Positions 1-7,998 are shown, numbered from the stretch's first letter. The stretch: DNA of 17,114 nucleotides from CG1-02-35-72 sp036170135 (GCA_036170135.1 JAVHOP010000030.1:1-17114); one strand, 5' to 3'. The notes: generated by a model not told the origin, from the letters alone. Made by a program: numbers and translations.

Positions 1-6
1 TTTTTT

Positions 7-14
7 TAATTTTG
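7..14 (+). promoter_or_regulatory. Candidate -7 promoter box (TAATTTTG) of the acyl-CoA dehydrogenase gene
   Basis: TAATTTTG fits the Bacteroidota -7 consensus TAnnTTTG and lies 24 bases before the ATG at 39, which would give a short leader. The -33 element would fall outside the window, so only half of the promoter can be judged. In such AT-rich DNA a chance match is possible. Confidence 0.35.
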
Positions 15-38
15 AGGACTCAAAAAAAATAGACTAAA

Positions 39-1217
39 ATGCCTAAAGATTTATTTACTGCCCCAGATTATTATCAGCTAGACGAATTGCTAACCGATGA
101 ACATAAACTCATTAGAGATGCCGCTAGAGAATGGGTTAAAAGAGAGGTTTCGCCCATAATTGAAGACGCTGCACAACAAGCAAAGTTCCCTTCTTCAATT
201 GTAAAAGGTTTGGCAGAAATTGGTGCTTTTGGTCCGTATATTCCCGTTGAATATGGTGGTGCAGGATTAGACCAAATGTCGTATGGCTTAATTATGCAAG
301 AAATAGAACGTGGCGATTCAGGAGTTAGGTCAACAGCTTCTGTACAATCTTCATTAGTGATGTATCCAATTTGGAAGTTTGGAAACGAAATGCAGCGTCA
401 AAAATTTCTCCCAAAGCTAGCTACCGGAGAAATGATGGGATGCTTCGGGTTAACAGAACCGAATCATGGTTCAAATCCGAGTGGAATGGAAACTAAATTT
501 AAAGATATGGGCGACCATTATTTATTAAATGGTGCAAAAATGTGGATTTCGAATGCGCCTATTGCTGATATTGCAGTTGTGTGGGCTAAAAATGAAGAAG
601 GTCGCATTAACGGATTAATTATAGAACGTGGCATGGCAGGATTTTCTACTCCAGAAACACATCACAAATGGTCTTTGCGGGCATCGGCTACTGGCGAACT
701 TATCTTTGATAATGTAAAAGTGCCAAAAGAAAATTTGTTGCCTAATAAAAGTGGACTAGGAGCGCCATTACAATGTTTAGATTCCGCACGTTACGGTATT
801 GCTTGGGGTGCAATTGGCGCCGCTATGGATTGTTATGACACGGCTTTACGTTACGCAAAAGAACGCTTACAATTTGGTAAACCTATTGCAAGCTTTCAAT
901 TGCAACAAAAAAAGCTTGCCGAAATGATTACTGAGATTACAAAAGCACAATTGTTAACTTGGCGATTAGGAACTTTAAGAAACGAAAATAGAGCTACTTC
1001 TGCTCAAATATCGATGGCGAAACGCAATAATGTTGCGATGGCTTTACAAATTGCTAGAGAATCTCGTCAAATATTAGGCGCCATGGGAATTACAGGCGAC
1101 TATTCAATTATGCGTCATATGATGAATCTTGAAAGTGTAGTAACTTACGAAGGTACACACGATATTCATTTGCTAATTACGGGTTTAGATATTACAGGTA
1201 TTTCCGCTTTTAATTGA
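39..1217 (+). CDS. gcdH: Acyl-CoA dehydrogenase, glutaryl-CoA dehydrogenase type
   Basis: This 392-residue FAD-dependent acyl-CoA dehydrogenase most resembles glutaryl-CoA dehydrogenase, which oxidises and decarboxylates glutaryl-CoA to crotonyl-CoA in lysine and tryptophan breakdown. The family regions are in order: helical N-terminal domain (about 15-130), a CFGLTEPNHGSNPS flavin and substrate stretch (about 135-150), the middle beta domain, and the C-terminal helical domain. The catalytic base is expected in TYEGTHDIH near the end, Glu371. Arg97 and Ser101 in VRSTASVQSSLVM match the arginine and serine that hold the gamma-carboxylate in human GCDH, which favours glutaryl-CoA over simple fatty acyl-CoA. 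Length is normal and the ATG precedes the conserved N-terminus directly. It stands alone on the plus strand, converging on recO with only 21 bases between the stops. Substrate is inferred from memory of the family; another short dicarboxylic or branched acyl-CoA remains possible. Confidence 0.9.
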   Translation: MPKDLFTAPDYYQLDELLTDEHKLIRDAAREWVKREVSPIIEDAAQQAKFPSSIVKGLAEIGAFGPYIPVEYGGAGLDQMSYGLIMQEIERGDSGVRSTASVQSSLVMYPIWKFGNEMQRQKFLPKLATGEMMGCFGLTEPNHGSNPSGMETKFKDMGDHYLLNGAKMWISNAPIADIAVVWAKNEEGRINGLIIERGMAGFSTPETHHKWSLRASATGELIFDNVKVPKENLLPNKSGLGAPLQCLDSARYGIAWGAIGAAMDCYDTALRYAKERLQFGKPIASFQLQQKKLAEMITEITKAQLLTWRLGTLRNENRATSAQISMAKRNNVAMALQIARESRQILGAMGITGDYSIMRHMMNLESVVTYEGTHDIHLLITGLDITGISAFN

Positions 1218-1238
1218 GAAAACAACGCTTGATTGAGT

Positions 1239-1952
1239 TCAATTAAAAATTGATTGTAAAATAGGTAAGGAGTTGAGTTTTTTAAACCCAGATAAGTGTA
1301 ATTCAAAATAGTTGATTAAAATTCCGAGTAATTGTTGACGCGCTACCTTGTCTAATTTTAGCGTTTGGATATTTTCAAAATTTGTATTTAAGAGTTTTTT
1401 GAATAAAATTTTATGTGCGCCTTGTATAGTAGTGAGCAAATATTTTGTTTCGAATAAGCCTTCTTGAAGGTTGAAGTATGGGTAATCGCTATTTTTAATT
1501 TGTGGATAGAAGCCTAAATACTTGGTAAGTTTTAATAAAAAAACCAAATGAAAGTTCGCAATCTCGGTCTGGTTATCAAGAAATTGTAAACTTGTTTCTA
1601 AAAAATTAAACAATCTTCTGTCGGCTTCTTCTTCCTGTAAAGAAGCGTTTAAAACTTCTGTCAAAAATAATATTATTGATTGTTTAACAATATCGGTTGA
1701 AATGCTATGATAGGCATAAGCTATTTTAACTTCTCTTACAGAATTTAATACGCCTTTATCATTGTGGCTTGCTACGAGCTCTAAAATATTTAGTGGTTGA
1801 AAATACGCAATTTTTAATTTGCTTTTTTTGCTACCTAAAACACCTTTTATTAAATATGATTTTAGACCTAATTCGGTATAACATTTTATTATTAAGCTGG
1901 TGTCTTGAAATTTTATACATCGCAAAACAATAGCATTAGTTTTTACAATCAT
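1239..1952 (-). CDS. recO: DNA repair protein RecO
   Basis: RecO works in the RecFOR pathway: it binds single-stranded DNA and SSB and, with RecR, loads RecA at gaps, and it also anneals strands. The N-terminus (MIVKTNAIVLRCIKFQDTSLI) is the start of the OB-fold typical of Bacteroidota RecO, followed by the helical C-terminal domain, for 237 residues in all. I chose the ATG at 1952, not the one at 1970. The homologous N-terminus begins there, and this ATG follows the porZ stop after a single base, whereas 1970 would overlap porZ by 17 bases. No CxxC zinc-binding cysteines are visible in the C-terminal half, so the zinc finger found in some RecO proteins is absent. It is almost certainly co-transcribed with porZ. 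The short space to the convergent gcdH holds only a weak AT hairpin. Confidence 0.9.
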   Translation of the reverse strand: MIVKTNAIVLRCIKFQDTSLIIKCYTELGLKSYLIKGVLGSKKSKLKIAYFQPLNILELVASHNDKGVLNSVREVKIAYAYHSISTDIVKQSIILFLTEVLNASLQEEEADRRLFNFLETSLQFLDNQTEIANFHLVFLLKLTKYLGFYPQIKNSDYPYFNLQEGLFETKYLLTTIQGAHKILFKKLLNTNFENIQTLKLDKVARQQLLGILINYFELHLSGFKKLNSLPILQSIFN

Positions 1953-1953
1953 T

Positions 1954-4263
1954 TTAGTTTGTAATAGCAATTTTTGTAGTACTTACTTCAGCTTTATCTT
2001 TCGTTGTTAATAAAACAATATAAATGCCTGACGCTACCCTTTTACCCGCCAAATTAGTTTTATTCCAAATTACTTTTCCACCGCTGAGTTCTTGGCCTTC
2101 AATCACATTGGTTTCATAAACTAAATAACCGGCGGCATCTAATATTTTAACATTAGTGCCTTTTGGTAAATGATTGCCATGTCTGCCATCAATAGTAATA
2201 AATTCATTTGATTTTGTTGATGGATTTGGATAAGCGTAAGCCGATTTTAAAGCATCTCCAAAGGGTGAAACTTTACTATTAAAGGCTACAATCCCTTTAT
2301 CGGTTGCAATATAAACTTTACCAGAAGAGTTATCAACTTGAATTTTTAAAATTCTGTTTGATGGCAAAGGTGAGTTGTCTTTATTAAAATGATATAAAGT
2401 AGTTGATCCGCTTGGATTGGTTGCTAAAACACCGCCAGTATCGGTTCCAAACCATTTATTATCAGCGCCATCAATGGAAATAGTGTTAACCGTTTGGTCA
2501 CCTAACAGTTTTTTGGCAATTCCTTCATCTAAAATAATGATAGGTTCGGCATTATTAATGCCGTTAAAAATGCCGGTAGCATTAGAGAATACTACCAATC
2601 CTTTTAAAGTGCCAATCCAAACTCGGTTATTACTGTCAACCGCAATAGTTCTTACATTTGGGTCGGGTAGTAAACCAGAATTAACCGCTGTTGTTAGCGC
2701 AATTTTCTGATTCCCATTTTCATTAAAAACCAAAGCGCCATTGCGCCTTGATCCAATCCAAATAGAATTAGATTTATCAATAACCAAATCGTTTAAACCA
2801 AAGCTACCACTAGTTATAATTGAACTCAAATTAAAACTGCTCCAAGTGCCATTGGGAGTCATTTTTTTTAATCGGTTGGCAACCCAGGCATTGGCTACCC
2901 AAAAATTACCATTCCTGTCAAAGGCAGTTCCGTTAATACGGATGCTATAAAAGTTGGGATTGCCTGCTAAAAACAGTTTTTCGAGGCCACTATTAGTATT
3001 GTTTAAAAGCTTAGTGACTTTATCGTTTTCTACAACTAAAATACCATCATTCCAAGAACTGAGATAGACTTTATTTTCGGCATTAGGGTCAATGGTAATA
3101 TTTACCAAATCTCTTGCCGGGAAATCATTAGAATATGGCATATTAATCCAATCTGTCCCATTAAAATGACTGAATCCTTTACGAGTATCTAAAGGTGTGT
3201 ACGCACCGTCATAGCCACCATAAACCACCCACAGATTATTGTTAGAAATCGCTATATTAAATACAGAATTAGAACTCGGACCTTGAGGGTGAATTTCTTG
3301 ATAACTATTAGGATTCTGTAAGTCAGCAGTTAAAAGGCCATATTCATTGGTGGCTAGATACAGTTTGCTACTTTGCGCAAAAGCGCTGTGTAATGTAAAA
3401 TTAAATCCACCAGCATTAGAAGCCGTAGCAATTAGTTGTAAATCCTGATTAAAAACTTGAGCTTTGGTTAGCGTATTTATAGTTAAATATTCGCTAGAAA
3501 CTTTGAGTCCAATAATTTTAGAAGGCATTGTTTTTTCTAAAGTCAAGGTCATATTAGCTGGATTGATGCTATATAGAACATTATCTTTAGTAGTGAATAA
3601 TTTATTTTGGAAAACATTGATGTTTAAAAAATCACCTAGTAATTGGTCTTGAGGTTGAGTCCAGTTATTAAAATCGATTAAATTTGGGTTATTTATACTA
3701 GCTGAATATATTCCGTTAAGGCTAGCTGTAAAAATAACACCTTGATAAATAGTTGTTTGATTGATAAAAATAGGTGTTGAACCACTTCCAATAAAATAGG
3801 TGTCTTTAAATTGTAAAAGCGCTGTGTCATAAACAACGATTCCGAAAGGAGTCGCTAAATATAAGATGCCGTTCTGATTAAAAATATGATTTATTTGTTT
3901 GTCTCCGGTAATATTTAAACGCTCAATATCAGCAGAAATATGAATCTTTCCATTTTTATCGATAATTTCTAACAAGCCAGAGTCATATCCTATTATGATA
4001 TTTTGCGAAGCTTTGTCATAAAACAAAGTAGTTATTGTTTTGCCAGATAAACCATTGACAGAAGAATATTTAGTAGTTTTTTTAGAAGTTTCATTGAAAA
4101 TAAAAATAGCATTATCTACCGCAACATAAAGATTATCATCTACCTTTAAAAAATCTTTAGCATTATTATATGAGAAAAAATCTTCCCAATCAGCACTAAA
4201 ATTAGATTGACAAAAAACCGATGAATAGCTTAAAAAAATAATGAGTTTAATGATGCTTTTCAT
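1954..4263 (-). CDS. porZ: PorZ-like two-propeller protein of the type IX secretion system
   Basis: This 769-residue exported protein resembles PorZ, the surface part of the type IX secretion attachment complex, which in Porphyromonas supplies A-LPS to the sortase PorU. Residues 1-19 form a signal peptide (basic start, hydrophobic core, likely cut near FCQ/S). About 20-660 carry WD/Reg_prop-like beta-propeller repeats, for example NVRTIAVDSNNRVWIGT and DLVIDKSNSIWIGS, consistent with two seven-bladed propellers. From about 665 (SAYAYPNPS) to the end is a beta-sandwich like type IX C-terminal domains, with VKILDAAGYLVYET and GKRVASGIYIVLL motifs. No sensor-kinase part follows the propellers, so it is not a hybrid two-component sensor. 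It begins a two-gene unit with recO and diverges from the CYTH gene; a good -7 box lies just upstream. In Flavobacteriia without A-LPS the ligand is unknown. Propeller and sandwich borders are estimates. Confidence 0.85.
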   Translation of the reverse strand: MKSIIKLIIFLSYSSVFCQSNFSADWEDFFSYNNAKDFLKVDDNLYVAVDNAIFIFNETSKKTTKYSSVNGLSGKTITTLFYDKASQNIIIGYDSGLLEIIDKNGKIHISADIERLNITGDKQINHIFNQNGILYLATPFGIVVYDTALLQFKDTYFIGSGSTPIFINQTTIYQGVIFTASLNGIYSASINNPNLIDFNNWTQPQDQLLGDFLNINVFQNKLFTTKDNVLYSINPANMTLTLEKTMPSKIIGLKVSSEYLTINTLTKAQVFNQDLQLIATASNAGGFNFTLHSAFAQSSKLYLATNEYGLLTADLQNPNSYQEIHPQGPSSNSVFNIAISNNNLWVVYGGYDGAYTPLDTRKGFSHFNGTDWINMPYSNDFPARDLVNITIDPNAENKVYLSSWNDGILVVENDKVTKLLNNTNSGLEKLFLAGNPNFYSIRINGTAFDRNGNFWVANAWVANRLKKMTPNGTWSSFNLSSIITSGSFGLNDLVIDKSNSIWIGSRRNGALVFNENGNQKIALTTAVNSGLLPDPNVRTIAVDSNNRVWIGTLKGLVVFSNATGIFNGINNAEPIIILDEGIAKKLLGDQTVNTISIDGADNKWFGTDTGGVLATNPSGSTTLYHFNKDNSPLPSNRILKIQVDNSSGKVYIATDKGIVAFNSKVSPFGDALKSAYAYPNPSTKSNEFITIDGRHGNHLPKGTNVKILDAAGYLVYETNVIEGQELSGGKVIWNKTNLAGKRVASGIYIVLLTTKDKAEVSTTKIAITN

Positions 4264-4280
4264 AAATCAGAATAGAATTT

Positions 4281-4288
4281 CAAAGATA
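4281..4288 (-). promoter_or_regulatory. Candidate -7 promoter box (TATCTTTG) of porZ-recO
   Basis: On the minus strand this reads TATCTTTG, a full match to the Bacteroidota -7 consensus TAnnTTTG, 17 bases before the porZ ATG. No clear TTG -33 element is seen at the usual spacing, so the call rests on the -7 box and its position in a short divergent intergenic region. No equally good box was found for the CYTH gene on the other strand. Confidence 0.5.
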
Positions 4289-4370
4289 TTTAATATAAGT
4301 GAAAGTATAAAAAGTATTATTTTAGAGCATTAATAAAAAATTAATTTTAATTTATATAAAAACTCAAGGC

Positions 4371-4841
4371 ATGGCATTTGAAATTGAACGTAAATTTTTG
4401 GTAAGTTCAGAGCAATATAAAGTGGATGCTTTTAGAAAAGTTGAAATTTCTCAGGGGTTTTTGAGTATTGATAAAAATGCAGTTGTTCGCGTAAGAATTC
4501 AAGACAAAAATGCTTTTATTACTGTAAAAGGAATTTCAAACAAAGAAGGCACAACACGTTTTGAATGGGAAAAAGCTATTGAATTAGAAGATGCAAAAAA
4601 TCTACTTTTATTAAGTAAAACAGAACTAATAACTAAAACAAGGTATCTTATCAAGGTTAAAAATCACACTTTTGAAGTTGATGAATTTTATGATTCAAAC
4701 GCTGGATTAGTAATAGCCGAAATCGAATTAAGTCACGCTGAGGAACTTTTTGATAAACCAAATTGGTTAGGAAAAGAAGTTACCGGCGATTTAAAATATT
4801 ACAATGTTAAACTTGCTTTAAATCCTTTCAAGAACTGGTAA
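4371..4841 (+). CDS. CYTH-domain protein, probable inorganic triphosphatase
   Basis: This 156-residue protein is a single CYTH domain (triphosphate tunnel metalloenzyme). The signature ExExK is at Glu4-Glu6-Lys8 (FEIERKFLV). Later tunnel residues are present: Arg40 and Arg42 (VVRVRI), Lys53 (TVKG), Glu65 and Glu67 (FEWEK), Arg91 (TRYLI), and the acidic pair Glu117 and Glu119 (IAEIEL). These positions bind the triphosphate and the metal ions. Small bacterial members of this size usually hydrolyse inorganic triphosphate; a few act as class IV adenylate cyclases, and the sequence alone does not decide between them. The ATG is fixed because the ExExK motif begins three residues later. It diverges from porZ with 107 bases between, and converges on the methyltransferase across a 322-base gene-poor stretch. 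Confidence 0.85.
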   Translation: MAFEIERKFLVSSEQYKVDAFRKVEISQGFLSIDKNAVVRVRIQDKNAFITVKGISNKEGTTRFEWEKAIELEDAKNLLLLSKTELITKTRYLIKVKNHTFEVDEFYDSNAGLVIAEIELSHAEELFDKPNWLGKEVTGDLKYYNVKLALNPFKNW

Positions 4842-4907
4842 AAAATTCTATTATGGAAAATTTACACAATATTGGCATTAAGTTATGTGGCGCAATTATC
4901 AATATGA

Positions 4908-5027
4908 ATGACAACTAAATTATTGTTAGCACTTTTTCTTGGGCAGCGCATTGCAAAAGAATATCGAGGCGCCAAGAATATAGCTATATATTTTATAATT
5001 ACTATTATTGGCATTTTACTTCTTTAA
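4908..5027 (+). CDS. Possible small membrane ORF (39 residues), doubtful
   Basis: In the stretch between the CYTH gene and the methyltransferase an ATG frame of 39 codons encodes MTTKLLLALFLGQRIAKEYR followed by a strongly hydrophobic tail ending in ITIIGILLL. The pattern is a hydrophobic segment, a short basic loop and a second hydrophobic segment, as in a tiny membrane protein or the last piece of a decayed gene. There is no clear ribosome binding site and I recognise no family. Its stop codon lies inside the hairpin at 5018-5050. The rest of 4842-5163 is AT-rich and shows nothing else I can support. Confidence 0.25.
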   Translation: MTTKLLLALFLGQRIAKEYRGAKNIAIYFIITIIGILLL

Positions 5028-5050
5028 TAAATATTTATTATTGAAGAAGT
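5018..5050. terminator. AT-rich hairpin, candidate bidirectional terminator
   Basis: ACTTCTT at 5018-5024 pairs with AAGAAGT at 5044-5050, and most of the interior (AATAAATATTTATT region) is also self-complementary, giving a long imperfect hairpin. It lies between two convergent genes, the CYTH gene on plus and the methyltransferase on minus, where a shared terminator is expected. The stem has few GC pairs and no clean T-run follows on either strand, so function is only likely from position. Confidence 0.4.
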
Positions 5051-5163
5051 ATTTAAAATAGATATAATTAATAAAAAACAGCTTAAATTAAAACGGATTT
5101 AGGCGTTTATTAAATTTAATTATACCAATATGCAATTTCTTTCTGAAAAGCTTTTAAATGGCT

Positions 5164-6072
5164 TTAAATCGATTTATTTTGTATAATATAGGAAACAGAT
5201 GAGTAATGATTTGTAAAAAGTGCTTTAATATTTGATAAAAGTCCGATAGAGAAAGCGCGAATGAAATTTCCTTTTAGATTTATGTTTTTTTCACTCAAGA
5301 TAGAAATATAGAAAGAATCAAAATACATAGGCCAGATTTTAATCACACTCATATCAACTTTTGCAAATAATATTTTTATTGCCATGGGTGAAAAATGCCA
5401 AAGATGTCGCGGTACGTCAAAAGCAGCCCAATAAGATTTATAATATTGTGCGTCGTAACTCATAAAATTTGGAACGGCAACAATTAAAATACCATTAGGA
5501 TGTAAAAGCCTTTTAAGTGCTTGAATATAGTCTTCAAGATTTGGCACGTGTTCTAGAACGTGCCATAATGTTATAACATCAAATTTTTGATTGGGATATA
5601 GACCTTCTAAAGCCTCAATAGAATTATAAATGTCAATTGATTTTGTTTTTTTAATTGAAATAGCTCTAGCTTGTTTATGGGGTTCTACACCAAAAACGCG
5701 CCATTTTTTTTTTGTACAAGCCTTTAAAAAATCTCCAGTACCACAACCAATATCTAAAATATTTTTGATATCAGAGTCTTTTACATGATCAATTTTAGCG
5801 ACTTTTCTTTTTGTAGTATATTTTCTGATGATTTGATAAACTTTATCAAAAACAGTTAATTTAGAATCGGTGTGTGAAATATAAGAAATGCTTTCATAAT
5901 AACTCATCAATTCATTTGCAGCTGGACGTGGCGAGGTGATTAATAAATTTGATAATTCATCTTTAAGAAGATTAAATTTTTGATGACTTACAGTGTAATC
6001 AACGCAACTTAAATCAGGAATTAAATTGGCATTTGAAAGGGGTGATTTGGTAATATTTTCTAATGGTTTCAC
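5164..6072 (-). CDS. Class I SAM-dependent methyltransferase (Methyltransf_23 type)
   Basis: This 302-residue protein has a Rossmann methyltransferase core. Motif I is NILDIGCGTGDFL (Asp107 to Gly113), Glu130 in FGVEP is the acidic residue expected to bind the SAM ribose, and DVITLWHVLEHVPN (about 165-178) and GILIVAVPN (194-202) are the later motifs. The WAAFDVPRHLWHFSP segment is typical of a Bacteroidota family that sits next to mnmG. The substrate is unknown; relatives of this fold act on lipids, quinones and other small molecules. The start is a GTG at 6072, 14 bases after the mnmG stop, and this GTG is the right half of the CACGTG centre of a parS-like palindrome. No ATG lies between it and Met55, so GTG is the best choice, although the first 15 or so residues look longer than in the relatives I remember. 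It is the last gene of the cluster. Confidence 0.85.
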   Translation of the reverse strand: MKPLENITKSPLSNANLIPDLSCVDYTVSHQKFNLLKDELSNLLITSPRPAANELMSYYESISYISHTDSKLTVFDKVYQIIRKYTTKRKVAKIDHVKDSDIKNILDIGCGTGDFLKACTKKKWRVFGVEPHKQARAISIKKTKSIDIYNSIEALEGLYPNQKFDVITLWHVLEHVPNLEDYIQALKRLLHPNGILIVAVPNFMSYDAQYYKSYWAAFDVPRHLWHFSPMAIKILFAKVDMSVIKIWPMYFDSFYISILSEKNINLKGNFIRAFSIGLLSNIKALFTNHYSSVSYIIQNKSI

Positions 6073-6080
6073 GTGAAACT
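6065..6080. promoter_or_regulatory. parS-like palindrome (site A)
   Basis: GTTTCACGTGAAAC (6066-6079) is a perfect 14-bp palindrome and matches the conserved ParB target TGTTTCACGTGAAACA at 14 of 16 positions, differing only at the outermost base on each side. It sits between mnmG and the methyltransferase and supplies the GTG start codon of the latter. A second copy lies 1.9 kb away at 7972. The match is seen directly; ParB binding is inferred. Confidence 0.6.
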
Positions 6081-6086
6081 GGTGTT

Positions 6087-7964
6087 TTATCTTCCCATAT
6101 AAACTAATAGTACCGATATGTCAGAAGGTGATACACCGCTAATTCTAGCTGCTTGGGCAATGGTTTGAGGTCTAATTTTTGAAAGTTTTTGACGGGCTTC
6201 TATTGTGATAGAATTAATGTTATTATAATCGAAAGTATTAGGTATTTTTATATGTTCTAATCTGCTTAGTTTTTCTACATTATTTTTTTCCTTTTCAATA
6301 TATCCCGAATATTTCACATAGATTTCAGTTTGTGTGAGGGCTTCAGAGCAAATCTTATTACTAGTTATAAAATTACTTACTGCTTCTAAATTTGCAATAA
6401 CACTAAACTCTAATTGCGGACGTGCCGCAATTTTAAACAGTTTCATAGATTGATTAATAAGCGCCGTATTGTTTAGCTTTAAAATAGGATTTATAACTTC
6501 TGGTTTGATACTAAAGTTTTGCAAAAATTCGATAAGCAAATTAGATTGTTTTTCTTTAATTAGAACAGAATCTAGGCGTTCTTGATTTGCTAAGCCAATA
6601 TCAAAAGATTTTTTTGTTAGGCGAATATCAGCGTTATCTTGTCTTAATAAGGTTCTGTATTCTGCTCTCGAAGTAAACATTCTATAAGGTTCTTCTGTTC
6701 CTTTTGTAACTAAATCATCTATTAAAACGCCTATATAAGCATCACTTCTCGACAAGATAAATTCTCTTTTATTTTGAACTTTTAAGGCTGCGTTTATTCC
6801 AGCCATTAAACCTTGTGCTGCTGCTTCTTCGTATCCTGTAGTGCCATTAATCTGACCTGCAAAAAATAAATTTGAAATCAATTTAGTTTCAAGGCTAAGT
6901 TTTAACTGTGTTGGCGGAAAATAATCATATTCAATAGCATATCCATATCTAAAAAACTTTACTTTTTCAAATCCCGCAACTTTTCTGAGTGCTTTATCTT
7001 GAATATCTTCGGGTAGTGATGTTGAAAAGCCATTTACATAGACTTCAACGGTGTCCCAACCTTCGGGTTCAATAAAAAGTTGGTGCCTGTCTTTTGTTGC
7101 AAACCGATTAATTTTATCTTCAATAGATGGGCAATAGCGTGGGCCAATACTTTTAATACGCCCATTAAACATCGGTGATCTGTCGAAACCTGATCGCAAA
7201 ATTTCATGAACTTTTAAATTAGTATAGGTCATATAACATGACCTTTGGTTTGTTAAAGGTTTTATATTTTGCAAATAAGAAAATTTCTCAGGATTTTCGT
7301 CTCCAAATTGCTCTATCATTTTAGAATAATCTAGAGACCGACCGTCAACACGGGGTGGTGTGCCGGTTTTCATGCGACCAAATTCGAATCCAATTTTAAC
7401 AAGATCTTCAGTAATTCCAGTTGAAGCTTTTTCTCCAGAACGGCCACCACCAAATTGCTTATCGCCGATATGAATTAAGCCATTTAAAAAAGTGCCAGCA
7501 GTTAAAATGACTGCTTTAGCTTTGATTTCAATTCCCAAAATGGTTTTTACACCTACAATTTTATTGTCTTCAAAAAGTAAACCATTAACAGAGTCTTGAA
7601 AGAAATCCAAATTTTTAGTTTGCTCTAGCATTAGTCGCCATGTCTCTGCAAAACGCATCCTGTCGCTTTGAACTCTCGGACTCCACATAGCGGGTCCTTT
7701 AGATTTATTAAGCATTTTAAATTGTATAGCAGTTTTGTCAGAAACAATACCACTATAACCACCTAAAGCATCAATTTCTCTGACAATTTGACCTTTTGCA
7801 ATGCCTCCCATAGCCGGATTGCAACTCATTTGAGCTATGTTTTGTAGGCTCATTGTAATTAGCAAGGTGTTAGCACCTAAATTTGCGCTAGCGGCAGCGG
7901 CTTCGCTCCCCGCGTGACCACCACCAACAACAATAACGTCATATACTGTATTAAAAAACCCCAT
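6087..7964 (-). CDS. mnmG: tRNA uridine-5-carboxymethylaminomethyl modification enzyme MnmG (GidA)
   Basis: MnmG is the FAD enzyme that, with the GTPase MnmE, adds the carboxymethylaminomethyl group to the wobble uridine (U34) of certain tRNAs in the cytoplasm. The protein has the usual 625-residue length. The FAD-binding GxGxxG motif is VGGGHAGSEAAAAS (13-26). The conserved SCNPAMGGIAKG has Cys48, and GPRYCPSIEDK has Cys278, both matching the cysteines conserved in E. coli MnmG (C47 and C277). FAGQINGTTGYEEAAAQG marks the second FAD region, and the helical C-terminal part (about 550-625) that binds MnmE and tRNA is complete, ending in SGVSPSDISVLLVYMGR. The ATG at 7964 lies just before the FAD motif. 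A parS-like palindrome occupies its leader, and a -7 box lies in the 3' end of ybeY, so it may be transcribed both from that box and from the DUF4175 promoter. Confidence 0.97.
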   Translation of the reverse strand: MGFFNTVYDVIVVGGGHAGSEAAAASANLGANTLLITMSLQNIAQMSCNPAMGGIAKGQIVREIDALGGYSGIVSDKTAIQFKMLNKSKGPAMWSPRVQSDRMRFAETWRLMLEQTKNLDFFQDSVNGLLFEDNKIVGVKTILGIEIKAKAVILTAGTFLNGLIHIGDKQFGGGRSGEKASTGITEDLVKIGFEFGRMKTGTPPRVDGRSLDYSKMIEQFGDENPEKFSYLQNIKPLTNQRSCYMTYTNLKVHEILRSGFDRSPMFNGRIKSIGPRYCPSIEDKINRFATKDRHQLFIEPEGWDTVEVYVNGFSTSLPEDIQDKALRKVAGFEKVKFFRYGYAIEYDYFPPTQLKLSLETKLISNLFFAGQINGTTGYEEAAAQGLMAGINAALKVQNKREFILSRSDAYIGVLIDDLVTKGTEEPYRMFTSRAEYRTLLRQDNADIRLTKKSFDIGLANQERLDSVLIKEKQSNLLIEFLQNFSIKPEVINPILKLNNTALINQSMKLFKIAARPQLEFSVIANLEAVSNFITSNKICSEALTQTEIYVKYSGYIEKEKNNVEKLSRLEHIKIPNTFDYNNINSITIEARQKLSKIRPQTIAQAARISGVSPSDISVLLVYMGR

Positions 7965-7971
7965 TTAAAAT

Positions 7972-7987
7972 TGTTTCACGTGAAATG
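7972..7987. promoter_or_regulatory. parS-like palindrome (site B)
   Basis: This site matches TGTTTCACGTGAAACA at 14 of 16 positions, with a perfect 12-bp palindromic core TTTCACGTGAAA (7974-7985). It lies in the 34-base gap between ybeY and mnmG, eight bases before the mnmG ATG. The mismatches are both at one end. Together with site A it brackets mnmG. Confidence 0.6.
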
Positions 7988-7998
7988 AAATCCACGAT

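Noticed and set aside
1240..1252. Small hairpin CAATT-AAA-AATTG between gcdH and recO
   Set aside because: Only five AT-rich pairs and it lies in the recO 3' end; too weak to call a terminator.
1953..1970. Longer RecO starting at 1970
   Set aside because: The extra six residues overlap porZ and precede the family's normal N-terminus; the ATG at 1952 fits better.
2417..2950. Plus-strand frames opposite porZ (also at 3464-3652)
   Set aside because: Shadow frames of the long porZ gene with no protein-family features.
1954..4263. Hybrid two-component sensor, because of Reg_prop-like propeller repeats
   Set aside because: The protein ends in a type IX-like C-terminal domain with no kinase or receiver part, and lies next to recO as expected for PorZ.
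5543..5564. Inverted repeat GGCACG...CGTGCC with a CACGTG inside the methyltransferase gene
   Set aside because: It is explained by codons for the conserved WHVLEHVPN motif (two His-Val pairs) and lacks the TTTC/GAAA flanks of a parS site.
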